Assembly: GCF_003711515.1 (NCBI RefSeq)
Contig: NW_021167086.1
Coordinates: forward strand, 891,149-955,148
DNA from: Sodiomyces alkalinus F11
Lineage: Eukaryota; Ascomycota; Sordariomycetes; Glomerellales; Plectosphaerellaceae
Direction of reading: 5' to 3'
Length of the DNA stretch: 64,000 nucleotides
The position numbers and the translations under genes were made by a program. The notes beneath the pieces are model-generated. The model was given only the letters and a program-made list of their open reading frames with translations, was not told the origin of the DNA and did no database searches. Below, one piece after another: positions 13,098 through 23,866 of the stretch; position 1 is the first letter of the stretch, and every line of letters begins with the position of its first letter.

Positions 13098-13176
13098 CGG
13101 TAATAATTATGACCAAACCGCTCGCATGTGTAAAGGGGACGCACCCCTCCCCCAGTTTGAAAAGATTGAGGCAAGG

Positions 13177-13198
13177 CAGACAGACAGACAGACAGACA
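13177..13198. repeat. CAGA tetranucleotide microsatellite
   Basis: Five to six tandem CAGA units in intergenic sequence. No associated gene. Confidence 0.9.
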
Positions 13199-16100
13199 TT
13201 AGCGAAGTTGACGGGCGGTTCTTTCAACTGACTAGGCCAACCGTCTCCAAATGAATCGAAACTAAGCTCGCAGGGGCCTGGGCCATCGTTATAGATTGGC
13301 CAGCTAGGGATGCACCAAAGACACGTCTAAGACCTAGACCGATGTAGTGAGTGACTGAGAGAGTTTTGGTAAGAGCGTTTCGGCTTGCTTTTCTTTTTCC
13401 ATTTATGCCTTTGCTAAAACCCCAGCGGCTAGCGACTTTGGTCCCCGGTCCTTTGGGCAGTGCTGACGAAATCCATGTCGGGTCGTCGCGCTGTTTGCAA
13501 CTGCAGACAACAGGTTATGATGTGGTATATATCGAATCACGGCAGAGTCCAGGATACCGAAAGTCATCGTCATCTGCAATGCAATGGCGGGCGGTACGAG
13601 TTTCGTGTCGAAAAAATGGGGGCGCACTGAATGTGAAAAGGCAAACATCGATGTTCTCTCCCCGAAGCAGAAACTCGGAAACTCGGGAAACGCATTTCAC
13701 TCTTTCCGGACCAGCAAGGCAACCGAAGGCAAAGCCTGTGCTGTGCTGGTTGGATATCCGCTGCCTCGTTGGCGTTCGAGCCACGTTTCGGTGGCGGATG
13801 CGGAGGGACTTTTGCCCTCCGTCGGCAGGATATCTCCATGGGAAAAGTAAGGTGTGGAAGTGATTATTCTGGAGAGACGGGAATCGAATTGATACGCCCC
13901 TCCCCTCCGTGAAACAAGGCCGCAACAGGTTGACTAAAGGTAGGTCCGTGGTCCCGGCTTTCCCTTTTGTACGGTAGCATTCTGATGTCGAATGACGACA
14001 AGATATGTAGAACCAATCGATAAGCTTCTAGATACACCGATAGACCGGTCGAGACGATCCGAGCTTGGGCAGGAAGCGAGCGGTCCCTTTTAAGACTACG
14101 ATGTACTTAATAAACTACCTACCTACGAAGCGAATGATTAACTGCTTTCGATCTCGGAGGTTCTTTGGGGTCGTTGACGTGCTACGTGCCTTCTATGAAT
14201 GAGAATGAGCGCAGATATTCTGTTCGAGGCATATTTGACGACCGTATCTACTACTTCGTGATGGACCGGTCATACACACCTTTCCAGGGTTGTCCCTCCA
14301 AGTGCACATGCAAGGCGAAAAGCGCGCCGTAGTCGACAAATTCTCAGAGCAGAGTAGCCACGTAAGAAGAGTCGGACATGGTTAGCAGGAATGCTGCATG
14401 TCTACGAGTATCCGTACATGTAGGCCGGTGAAAAGGTGCCTCGGTTGGTGTCCGTGTTATGCACCGTCCCGTGTGAGGCATGAGTCGCACGACCAAGGGC
14501 ATACCTAGACTAGCATATATGCCTAAATAGGCTCTCAACTGACAGTGCTCGAATCCAGGCGCCAAGCACGTTGTGAGAATGGATATACGTGTACGGAGAG
14601 TATGTACGGAGACAGCAAGCATCATTATCCCGCCGACATCTACGAAGTAACCTAACCCCCCCTTGTAGCCCCCGTTGACGTGCTGCTTTGCTGCTTCTTC
14701 CCACTGAGCACAGATATAATCTAATACCTTGCTCATCTGCGAAGTACGATTACGGATACACCCCTCAATTCACTGTCCTTGCCCGGTCCTATGAACAGGG
14801 AGCGCCATGAGGGTCTGGCATCCAGGCCAAGGTTACAGGACCAGACTCGGCCCCGCTCCACTCCGCTCAGCAGGCGTTGTCTGTTGTATCTTTTCCGGTC
14901 ACGCATGCCGATCACCGCAGGTTCTCTCAAGCCGAGAGGGCGGGGGGAGTCATCCGACCGAGACCAGCCACCAGGGTGCTTGTTGGGCGATTACGGAGTA
15001 ATATCATAAGACTCGTTCACATAAGCCACCTCCTGATTTGTATTTTCGCTGGTTGGACAATAGTCCCGAAGGAAAAGAAGAAGAAAATAGGTAATCAAGA
15101 AGAAAAAGGGGTGGGGGGAGGGGTGGGCGGGGCAGGGCAGGGCAAAAAATAAAAAAAATAAAAAATAAACAGAAGCCTAATAAAATCCAAATCTAAAGCC
15201 GACCGTACCGAGCTGAGACCATTAGCCACTAGCCGTGGACGAGGGTCTCTCGTCGCATCCGTATCGGTGTGCTATGTTATTGTCGGTTCCCGTGCTGATG
15301 CATAACCACTATTACATACGGTACGTAGGCCCAGACGTGCTTGTCTTGTTGGCTTCTTTCATTCTGCTGCTGCTGCTGGACCGTTGCCGCTATCGCCGCC
15401 TCAGCTCGTGCCTCGCTTTAATTAGCTGATAAGTAAAGTAATAATGTACGTGTATTGTTGGGTTAGCAACCAACGACAGGGCGAGTACGGAGTACGTTGT
15501 AGTAACACGAGTGGCAGAAGGGACGAAGGCGCCCGGGCTACCATGACCCTTGTGCATCGCCCAGCGGCCTGAGTGCCACTTAAGTATCCGTAGTGTACTC
15601 TGTAGTCAAGTTTAAATCCTTGCTTGGCGCACTTTCCCAGGGTCTACACGTACAAACCGCCCACTTCCTTGCGTGGTCGGTCGTCTGCCATTGAAGCCAA
15701 GGTCTTGTGTTGAGGAGTTCCGAGGTATATTATTAATAATGTACCTTTTACCAGATAAACGCCCAGGAATCCCAGCATGTTACATGCACAGTACGTACCT
15801 AAACCTATTCGCCTGTGTTCATGTTCCTCCTTCTCCACCATCCCCAGTTGGTCTCGTCTCGATCACATTCATCAATGATCAAAAGCCCCCTCTTATTCCG
15901 GTCTCGTGTGACCTCCTCCTCTCGTCATCTTATCAACAGTTTCCCCCTTCCCTTTACTTTTACTGCCTCTGACGAATATGGATCGCTGCGCTGCCATCGG
16001 CCATCGGCCATCTGCCATCGGGACCATCATGATGCGTATCCGTACTTCGTAAACTCATCTGCCCCTCCCTTTCCCTTCCGCCCCCCCCCCACCCACCCAC

Positions 16101-17304
16101 TGGCTGAGGAGAGCCTGTCGGTCCGGTCCTGGACAAACTGGACGCCACACACGATGCTGATCCTATGTGTACTCGCTCTTGCTAAAACACAAAAATCCAT
16201 GCTCAGCTCGAACAACCGGGCTGTTAACGTGAGGGTCCCTGCGTAAAGCCATGACGGCGAGTTCCCACTGCTGCAGCGCATGCAGGTGTTAAGGTAGTCG
16301 TAGTCTTCAAGGTATTCTTAGGTATCCGTGCCTATCTATGTGCCTCACACTCACCTCACACCCCTCGCACGCCCCATGTTTTGTTATTTGGGCACAGGGA
16401 CTCGCCAAGTCCACGATAAATGATTCGCAGTAGGTACCTCCTGACGGTGGGTGTCTGCTCTTCCGTACGTGAGAAGTAGTCTTAAAACAGGCAATTACTT
16501 CTTACTCCATAAGGTAGACGCTCTACTATGCGACATGAGGGGGAGGGGCGGTTTCCTTCTCTTCCCCTTTCTTCCCTTTTTTGTTTTCCCCCTCTCTGTG
16601 ACACCTACCAGTGGCTTTCGAAAGGAGAACCTAATCGTCCCCAGCTGGTAGTATTATAGTATACTACGCCATCTCTCACTTACCCCTACAACCACGTACC
16701 GTACCTCCCTACCCTACGTGCGCAACCTTACTTCGTGTTGGCCGCCCTCGGACATGTTCAGCTGACCCCCGTTGGCCGCAGTATCCGGAAAGAGGGGACT
16801 CGGAGGGGGGTTAAGTCAGGGACGTCGCTAAGTGCAGTGCTTAGAAGGTACGTTGTTGGGTAGGATACGATACGTATTCCCCTTTTCCCTCCCTCCCGCT
16901 CTCCCTCTCTAAGGTCGAAAGGTCACTGGGTTCTGCGGACAAGGCAAAACTTCCGCCGTGTTGCCTCACTTGTCCTCTACATTTACCCTTTATCTACCCT
17001 GAAACAACTTACCATCGTGAAACACTTTTCACCTTGGAACATTTCACCTATCCACCACACTCGTTGTTCATTCATTGTTATTTCAACATTTTACCGTTTC
17101 TTTCCTTCTTTTGTTTCGTTTCTACATTATGCTAAGAGACTTGACAGTCGCGCCCAACAAAGCCCACCCTACCTTCATGCACCTGGGTCCTAACGTTACG
17201 TGACTTGCCCTCACGTCCATGATCGTCCAGCCGACACTTGGTCCAGCGCAGAGTCACCCATAGATTCACCAGAGAAGATCACTTCGCGGCCGAGGAGCGC
17301 GAGG

Positions 17305-18733
17305 ATGGATGAAATGGATTGGGATCCGTCGGGAGTCTCACAGCCTGGTTGGCCTCGTCGGCAGCAACAGCAACACCAACTCCACCAGACCATTCAGCCT
17401 CCTCTGCCGACTATTCATCATGCTCAGCAATCAGCATGCCCAGCTATGGGGCACTTTGCCAACCGATCCTCTACCCATTACGATCCCGTCCACGCCTCGA
17501 CCAACATGGAAATCTACCACTGGCCTACGCATACGCATACGCATGCGCACAGCCATGGGCATCCGCCCCATAATCATCATCATGGGCATCATCAGCATCA
17601 AAGGCCGAATTCCTCTTCAGTCCCGTTCTACGGCGCCCAAGCCCTGAATCAGCCCATGTCGTACCCTTTTCAGGGTCAGTTTAGCTACCAGGCGAGTGCG
17701 AATCCGAACCCGACCCCCAGCCCCAACCTCAACCGGAACGGTCCGAACCCGAACCCGAACCCGACCCCGACCCCGTCGATTCTCGTACCACTAGGCGGCA
17801 GCCACCCTCAGCCAGCACTACACCCCGTGCATTCGCATCCTGAGGGTGCGGTCCCGAATCCCTTCGTCGGAAGCCCCTTTGGAAATGTTCTGGTTGTAGG
17901 CGGAAACGGCGGAAGTCAATTTCCCCTAATCTCCCCGGTGTCCGTGTCCGGCGCCGTCGCTCCTTCCCCGCCCGCCCCGACGTCGGCGGGTTCCTCCACG
18001 GAAGGTTCGACCGTCCAGGTCAGCTCGGATACCGGTCAAAGCCAAAACCAGAATCCGCACACAAACAGTGGTAGGTACCAGATGGTCCCCTCAATTCACT
18101 TCGATTCGGAGCCACCGGCTTCCACCTCGCCCCTTCAAACCTCGATTTCCTCGATTTCCTCCTCTTCCGCCCATGGTACCCTTCCTCCTTCCCCATTCAG
18201 AGGGCATCGAACTACATCGACCTCCTCAGGTAAGTAGTTTATTTTCTAGGCAACCCACATATCCTGTCTTGCCCTTTTTTCCTTTTTTTCCCCTTCTTTC
18301 CCTTTCCTTTTCCCCCTACCCCCTTTCCCCCCATCCCTCGCAAAATCCTGGCAAGAAGGTTTGCAGCTCGTCGGCGATGAACCATGAATGTCAAACTAAC
18401 CGTTTCGACGACTCATCATCAGTCTCGCCTCATCCGATGACTACCGCACCGCCCGAACATCAAACTGAGCGTCGCCGCTCAAGCAACCCCAGACGGCCCC
18501 AGCGGGGCCCCGCTTCGCGAATGAATCCTCCTGCGCCGCCGCCGCCGCCGAACATTGCAGAGGCTTATGGCTTGACGGACGACGTCCGCGCATCACAGGT
18601 TCTCCGAGGATCATATCGCACCAAGCTGATCGTCTCTACTGCGGCTCTTGAATCTTTGGAGATCGTTCCGCTGTCGGAACTACCGGCTAAGGATCGAGGT
18701 CAGTCGTGTCCTCCCCATTTATATGTCCCCAAT

Positions 18734-18766
<33 letters not shown>

Positions 18767-19303
18767 TTGCTATTGTTCTTGTTGACTCACGGCGATGTAG
18801 ACTGTGTTATCTGCTACCACGAGTTCGGCGTCAAGTCGCCGGAGGGCATCTGCGAGCTTCCAGTTAGACTACCCAACTGCAAACACGTCTTTGGCGACCA
18901 CTGCATCAGAAAGTGGTTTCAGGATTCGGATAGCTGCCCGTATTGCAGGAATAAACTGCCGTCAGAAGCCCGGTTGGTGGCTCGGCCCAATTCGTTGGGT
19001 GCGTTCTACGCGCGAGATGTTCTGGCCGCGCGAGAACGTATGGCGGCGAACGCCCGGGCAACTCCCGATGCCAGCCCGAGAGCTGTAGCTGTGACACGTC
19101 ACCCGTTGGCGGACGTGCTCGGGCTGGGAATTCAGTCCCCAGAGCGCCGTTCGCCGCCGTGGAACGGCGAGAATAGTCACCGTCGGCAAAGACCCCGTCA
19201 CGGCCCGGTGGACACCAGCCTGCCCTGGGCCAGATTGGCTACCGAAGGAGGGGGAATACAACAGCAACAGCAGCAACAGCAGCAACAGCAGCAACAGCAG
19301 CAA

Positions 19304-19340
<37 letters not shown>

Positions 19341-19795
19341 CGCAGGTAACATGGAGGTCTGGTCAGGGAGAAGGGTCTAATACAAGGCCAGAGACAGGGA
19401 TAAGTTTGGGAACGCTGGCCGCTGGGCAGGTCCTAGGAAGTGGTGTGGCCGCCGCCGCTATTGCAGGAGTGCAAGGAGTGCAGGGAGCGGAGGGAGGGCA
19501 GGAACAGGCTGCATATGTGCCAGGAAGAGTGCAAGGGAGCGAAGATTCACGGTACCAAACAGCCACGGGGCCGAGCGACGCAGCAACGGCAGAAGGAAAC
19601 AGACTGCCTTTGGCGACGGGTGTCATGAGCAGCGGAGAAGAGCAAGGTGTCAGCCTGGAAACCGGTCGAGGGTTCTTGATGAATCCTGTGGGCGCCAACA
19701 ATATCGGAGGGGTGTTACCGACGATGGACTGGGTGGCTAATGAGGCTTCTCCTCCGATCTGGTTCCACCGATTTGTGGAATTTAGAGGCCGGTGA
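17305..19795 (+). CDS. RING finger E3 ligase-like protein with poly-Q tract
   Basis: Three exons: 17305-18229, 18423-18698 and 18801-19795, giving 731 residues. Start is the first in-frame ATG (MDEMDW). Intron 1 (GTAAGT, acceptor CATCAG) is 193 bp. It is the only acceptor I found that keeps the frame open, since the nearer TTTGCAG runs into a stop. Intron 2 (GTCAGT, acceptor GATGTAG) is 102 bp and holds a TA microsatellite. The N-terminal ~300 residues are disordered, with His-rich, Asn-Pro and Ser/Pro stretches. The RING lies just after intron 2: CVIC, then NCKHVFGDHCIRKWF, then CPYC. Where most RING-H2 domains have His after CxHxF, this one has Gly, with a His two positions later. A run of 27 Gln follows the RING. 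Ubiquitin ligase activity is inferred from the family and no substrate can be named. Confidence 0.8.
17701..17781 (+). repeat. Asn-Pro-coding short repeat in the RING gene
   Basis: Degenerate AACCCG and GACCCC hexamers in exon 1 encode alternating Asn-Pro and Thr-Pro dipeptides. A low-complexity coding repeat prone to length change. Confidence 0.8.
18734..18766 (+). repeat. TA/TATG microsatellite inside RING-gene intron 2
   Basis: About ten TA units followed by three TATG units, fully within the 102-bp intron. The intron length is a multiple of three and has no stop, so retention would insert 34 mostly hydrophobic residues just before the RING. Confidence 0.85.
19259..19339 (+). repeat. CAG/CAA repeat encoding 27 glutamines
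   Basis: A mixed CAA/CAG run in exon 3 of the RING gene encodes 27 consecutive Gln and is followed by Pro-Gln. Codon mixing should slow slippage compared with a pure repeat. Confidence 0.95.
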
Positions 19796-19982
19796 GGAGA
19801 AGAGACCACCGAGGATGAGAAACGCCACGTTGTGGCAGGTTCGACGATATGACGGCACGAGTGGACGAGGCCCAGCTGCGAAGAAGTATGGGGTTTGGTA
19901 CGTGCGGACGACAGGCGTTCAAGGACCGATTTAAGGGGCGCAGCGAACGGAGAGCGTTGGTTTGCATTTCTACGGGATTGTG

Positions 19983-19992
19983 NNNNNNNNNN
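19983..19992. other. Assembly gap (10 N)
   Basis: Ten N bases, about 190 bp past the RING gene stop. The true gap length is unknown, so frames across it are not reliable. Confidence 1.
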
Positions 19993-21306
19993 TTGCACAG
20001 GCGAGGGGGTCCTATTCGAAGACGAGAACAAGGAGACGCCGGAGAGGAGAGCTACCCATCTCCGTGTACGCCAGACTCCCACAGGGGTCTTTTTTCCCCC
20101 CTCTCTTTTTCTTGCTCCCCACGATCTGGTCTTTTCTCCTCCTTGGCCACTCTTTAATGGGCCTCGGGTCTCTTTCTTCGACGAAATCGGTAACAGGAAC
20201 TCGCTGCATTTATCTCTTTCTTCTACTTCTCGTACAGACAGGAAGCATACGGAGTACTAACGGATAATCGAGTACTTTCACTCTCCCAAGGAAAGGCCGG
20301 GGGGGAAGCGGCGAAGGGATATAGTAGCGTGGCAGATATACACGCATTCTCTATGTAGTAAGATATCTTAGTCAGCAACATTCTTCGTGCTGTACCCTAT
20401 GTAAGGGAGTTGACCTTATCTCGTGTTCTTGTACCGTGCAGGTTTACGAGGACTATCCAGCTAGACCGAGACACGGGAATCGATAATAATGGAATACCCA
20501 TGCGTAGGTACGGAGTAGGTTGATCCCCTCTGGGAAGTAGCGAGCGACCGGGCATCGCTCCTCCCCTTCCGTTTCGAGGCTACGTACGAAGTACAGAGTA
20601 TTTCTATTTCTAGAGGTACAGGTACAGGTACCAATGAGTACCTTACCCATATGCGTATCTGTACTTCTTATTATTTGCTCATTGTACGTGTATATCATTT
20701 CGCATTCACCCAGGATTCTTTCTAACGGCTTCCCGTTACTCTCCCCATATTCTTCACAAATTCCCGCACCCGACCATTTTTGAACCCGCAAGCCACCATG
20801 GAAAACGGTAATCAAGGACTCAGTTATGACTACCCCGTGCATAATTTCAAGCACATGTGCAGGTGCAGACCTGAATAGATTTCGAAGAGTCAAAGGGGAA
20901 GGGTGAATAAGTTCGTTACACGATACGCACCGACAATCGATGATCCTATGTACGATCAATGGAGTCGACCGGGTCGGAGAGTCGGGGGGATTGAATAGCA
21001 AAGGCGAACGAGTCTGGTCGAGTCGGGGCAACAAGTCCCCGACTGAACCCAGTAAAAACGGAGGAGACGAATCTCCGACTTTCTTCACCTTGTCGGCTTG
21101 TCATCGTCTTGGCTGGCACGAAACTCCGCCGCCATGACCAATTACGCACGACAATCTCAAACCTCACTTCTCCATCTGATGGACATTTATTACCTATAAC
21201 TACAGGCAGCAGCTTTACCACCGATATCATCAGGCTTTGCTTCATAGAAGCAGAAAGGAAAATAACGTCTTGAATTGCTGACAGGGGCTGCAGTTTGTCA
21301 ATCCCG

Positions 21307-21307
21307 C

Positions 21308-21342
<35 letters not shown>
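21307..21342 (+). repeat. (CAA)12 microsatellite upstream of P450
   Basis: Twelve perfect CAA units, 200 bp before the P450 start codon, probably in its leader or promoter. An unstructured CAA leader is a plausible translation-friendly 5' UTR, but transcription here is not shown. Confidence 0.9.
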
Positions 21343-21344
<2 letters not shown>

Positions 21345-21542
21345 GAAGGGCCCTATTTTCCCCGTCGTACAACCTGCGACTTGCCTCGTCCTGTTCAAGC
21401 GAGTCCGACGCAACCCACCGTGTGGTTCCATCATCGGCGCGACCGACCACTGACTAGTGACCGACCACCCTATCTCCTGGGACTCTGCCCACTAGCACAC
21501 TATCATACTACCAAGCCAGAGACACCTCGTGAAGCACTCGCC

Positions 21543-23358
21543 ATGGGCCTTCCCTGGCGTTTCATGTCCATAAGCTCTCTGGCTACCGCCATCTTCCTGG
21601 CCTCCCAGCATCCGCACCGCTCAAAATGGGATTTCCTGGCCACCTTCACGGCCACCTGGTCCCTTTTGTTCCTGGCTTGGGCCGTTTGGGCCGTCTTCCT
21701 CTGGCCCAAGCTCTTCTCTCCTCTGCGAGGACTGCCCGGGCCTGAGGGGGGGCACTGGCTCATGGGCCAGTATCACACCATAAGAAGCCAGCCTAGCGGG
21801 CGCCCCCAGACAGAATGGTATGCAGTGCGGTTTCTTCTCCTTCTTTCTTTTTTTTTCTATTTGTTTTTGCTTCCACACATCCTGATACCTCTTTAGGGTC
21901 AATAACATCCGCCACGACGGTCTCATCCGCTACCTCTTCCTCTTCAACCAGGAGCGCGTCCTCGTCACGTCCCCCAAGGCCTTGGCCGAGGTACTGGTTA
22001 CTCGTAATTACGACTTTGTGAAGCCCGCCGCCGTGAGGTGGTCCGTCAGCACCATCCTCGGCGTCGGCCTCCTCCTTGCCGAGGGCGATGAACACAAGCT
22101 GCAGCGCAAGAAGCTCATGCCCGCCTTCGCATTCCGCCACGTCAAAGACCTCTACCCCGTATTTTGGTCCAAATCTGTCGACGGCGTCCGCGCCATGACT
22201 GAGCAGATCCTCACCGACTCTAACAAGACTGATGATGATCCGACCTCAACAACGACCCCGCCCACCGCCATGTCTGTCCTCGAGATCGGCGCCTGGGCTT
22301 CGCGCATCACCCTCGACATCATCGGTGTCGCCGGGCTCGGCCATGACTTTGGCGCCATCCGCGATCCCGACAACCCCCTGGTCGTCACCTACCAGCGCGT
22401 CTTCAAGCCGTCCCGACAAGGCCAGCTCCTCGGTCTCCTCGGTCTTTTCCTGCCCGGCCGGCTCGTCCAGATGCTCCCCGTCAAACGCAACGAAGACGTC
22501 GTCCAGGCCTCCCGCGTCATCCGCTCCACCTGCCGCGACCTCATCCGCGAGAAGAAGGAGAAGCTGGCCCAAAAGCAGCTCCCCGACATGGACATCTTGT
22601 CCGTCGCCCTGGAGAGCGGCACCTTCACCGACGAGAACCTCGTGGACCAGATGATGACCTTCCTCGCCGCCGGCCACGAGACCACCGCGAGCGCCATGAC
22701 CTGGGCCGTCTACATGCTCTGCCTCCACCCGGACGTGCAGTCGCGTCTCCGCGCCGAGATCCGAGCCCACCTCCCCTCGCCCGACCACCACCCGGGCTCC
22801 GACTCGGCCACCGTCACCGCCATCGACATTGACCGCCGCCTGCCCTACCTCTCCGCCGTCTGCTCCGAGGTCCTGCGCTACTTCGCCCCCGTGCCCATGA
22901 CCCTCCGCGAGGCCGCCGTCGATACCAGCCTCAACGGCCAGAAGATCCCCAAGGGCACCCGCATCATGCTCTGCCCGTGGGCCGTCAACAAGGACGTCTC
23001 CCTGTGGGGGGACGACGCCGGCGTCTTCAATCCGGATCGGTGGCTGGCGTCGTCCGGGCCGTCGGCGGCCGGCGAGAACAGCGAGGGGGACGGCGGCGGG
23101 GAGAAGGCCACGACGAGCGGCGGCGCGAGTAGCAACTACGCCTTCATGACCTTCCTTCACGGGCCCCGGAGCTGCATTGGGCAGGGCTTCGCCAAGGCCG
23201 AGTTTGCCTGCATCCTTGCTAGCTGGATCGGGCGGTTCGAGTTTAGCTTGAAGAACGAGGAAGAGTATGACGAGAATAAGGTGGATATCAAGTACGGTAT
23301 TACGGCGAGACCTGCGAAGGGGTTATATGTGAATGCCACTGTGGTTGAGGGGTGGTGA
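21543..23358 (+). CDS. Cytochrome P450 monooxygenase, microsomal E-class
   Basis: Two exons, 21543-21817 and 21897-23358, separated by a 79-bp intron (GTATGC, T-rich tract, CTTTAG); 578 residues. Splicing joins TEW to VNNIRHDGLIRYLF, the expected P450 N-terminal context. A hydrophobic anchor (about residues 29-51) is followed by the proline-rich LPGPEGG hinge, typical of ER-anchored enzymes. Catalytic signatures are the I-helix AAGHETT (about 349), the K-helix ExxR in EVLRYF (about 415) and the heme loop FLHGPRSCIG (about 510-519), where Cys is the iron ligand. It should use NADPH-P450 reductase to oxidise a lipophilic substrate, which I cannot identify. The CYP family was not assigned. No biosynthetic core gene lies nearby, so a secondary-metabolite cluster is not indicated. 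A Gly/Ser-rich insertion (about 475-500) precedes the heme loop. Confidence 0.93.
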
Positions 23359-23866
23359 AGACATGTGTGAAAACGTCCCTGGGCATGGCGCGGTTAATGT
23401 TTAGATAATTAAGTGTAGGGGGGGGGGCGATGTTATGTAACGATGAATTATTACGAGACGGGTTAAATTGATACCTAAAGGTACCTTAGGTTCTTCATAT
23501 ATCTAGGTACCTTGTGTATCTACTGAGTTACGAGCTACTCGGTGTCATTTGGGAGTACTATGTGTTTGTATACCTAGTATGAGGACGTACTCGGGGCGGC
23601 AACTGTTACCTAGGTACCTTAGGTGCCCTGATGATAGCATTTATTCATATACACGATGTATCTCGTCGAGGACAGTTGGATCAGATTTCTACCAAGGTAC
23701 ACTCTACACTCTTACCTGCCAGGCCATCCTGCCTCTTGTTATCCGGAATCATGACTGTATGGAATATTCATTGACGCCAACAACGGAAAGAAACCAAAAC
23801 GCTCACCACTCATCATCGTGGTACATCATCATAAATCATGTATAACATAAAAGGCGGCAAAGGGAA
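23359..23866. other. Tail-to-tail intergenic spacer
   Basis: Convergent 3' flanks of the P450 and POL4 genes. They hold a G-run (about 23420-23428) and several AGGTACCT-type motifs (about 23478-23513 and 23608-23622). No gene seen. Confidence 0.7.

Larger units (their letters stand above)
11455..17304. other. 5.8-kb gene-poor interval with simple repeats
   Basis: No gene is supported. The left end is the APC2 3' flank, with an A-run at about 11646-11658. T-rich homopolymer tracts lie at about 12460-12490 and 12585-12705. A 7-bp-stem hairpin (GGGAAGC ... GCTTCCC) lies at about 12232-12266. GGT and CAGA microsatellites are listed separately. The last 350 bases (about 16960-17304) are pyrimidine and A/C rich and look like the promoter and leader of the RING gene. 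The longest open frame (13351-13863 plus strand, 170 codons) has no recognisable motif. Confidence 0.55.
19796..21542. other. Intergenic region between RING and P450 genes, with assembly gap
   Basis: No gene supported. It contains the 10-N gap (19983-19992), T/C-rich tracts (about 20090-20150) and a CAA repeat just upstream of the P450 start. Open frames here, such as 20453-21088 minus strand, lack motifs. Confidence 0.6.

Noticed and set aside
13351..13863. 170-codon plus-strand open frame
   Set aside because: Initiates at GTG or an internal codon with no motif, and several antisense frames of similar length exist.
13870..13900. Possible tRNA T-arm on the minus strand (TTCGATTCCC)
   Set aside because: No acceptor stem, anticodon arm or A-box could be matched around it.
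17200..17304. Upstream extension of the RING gene from GTG at 17200
   Set aside because: GTG is not an expected start here; the first in-frame ATG is at 17305 and no splice acceptor was needed.
22246..23160. 304-codon minus-strand frame within the P450 gene
   Set aside because: Antisense shadow of GC-rich coding sequence; Gly/Val/Ala-rich composition reflects third-position C of the P450.
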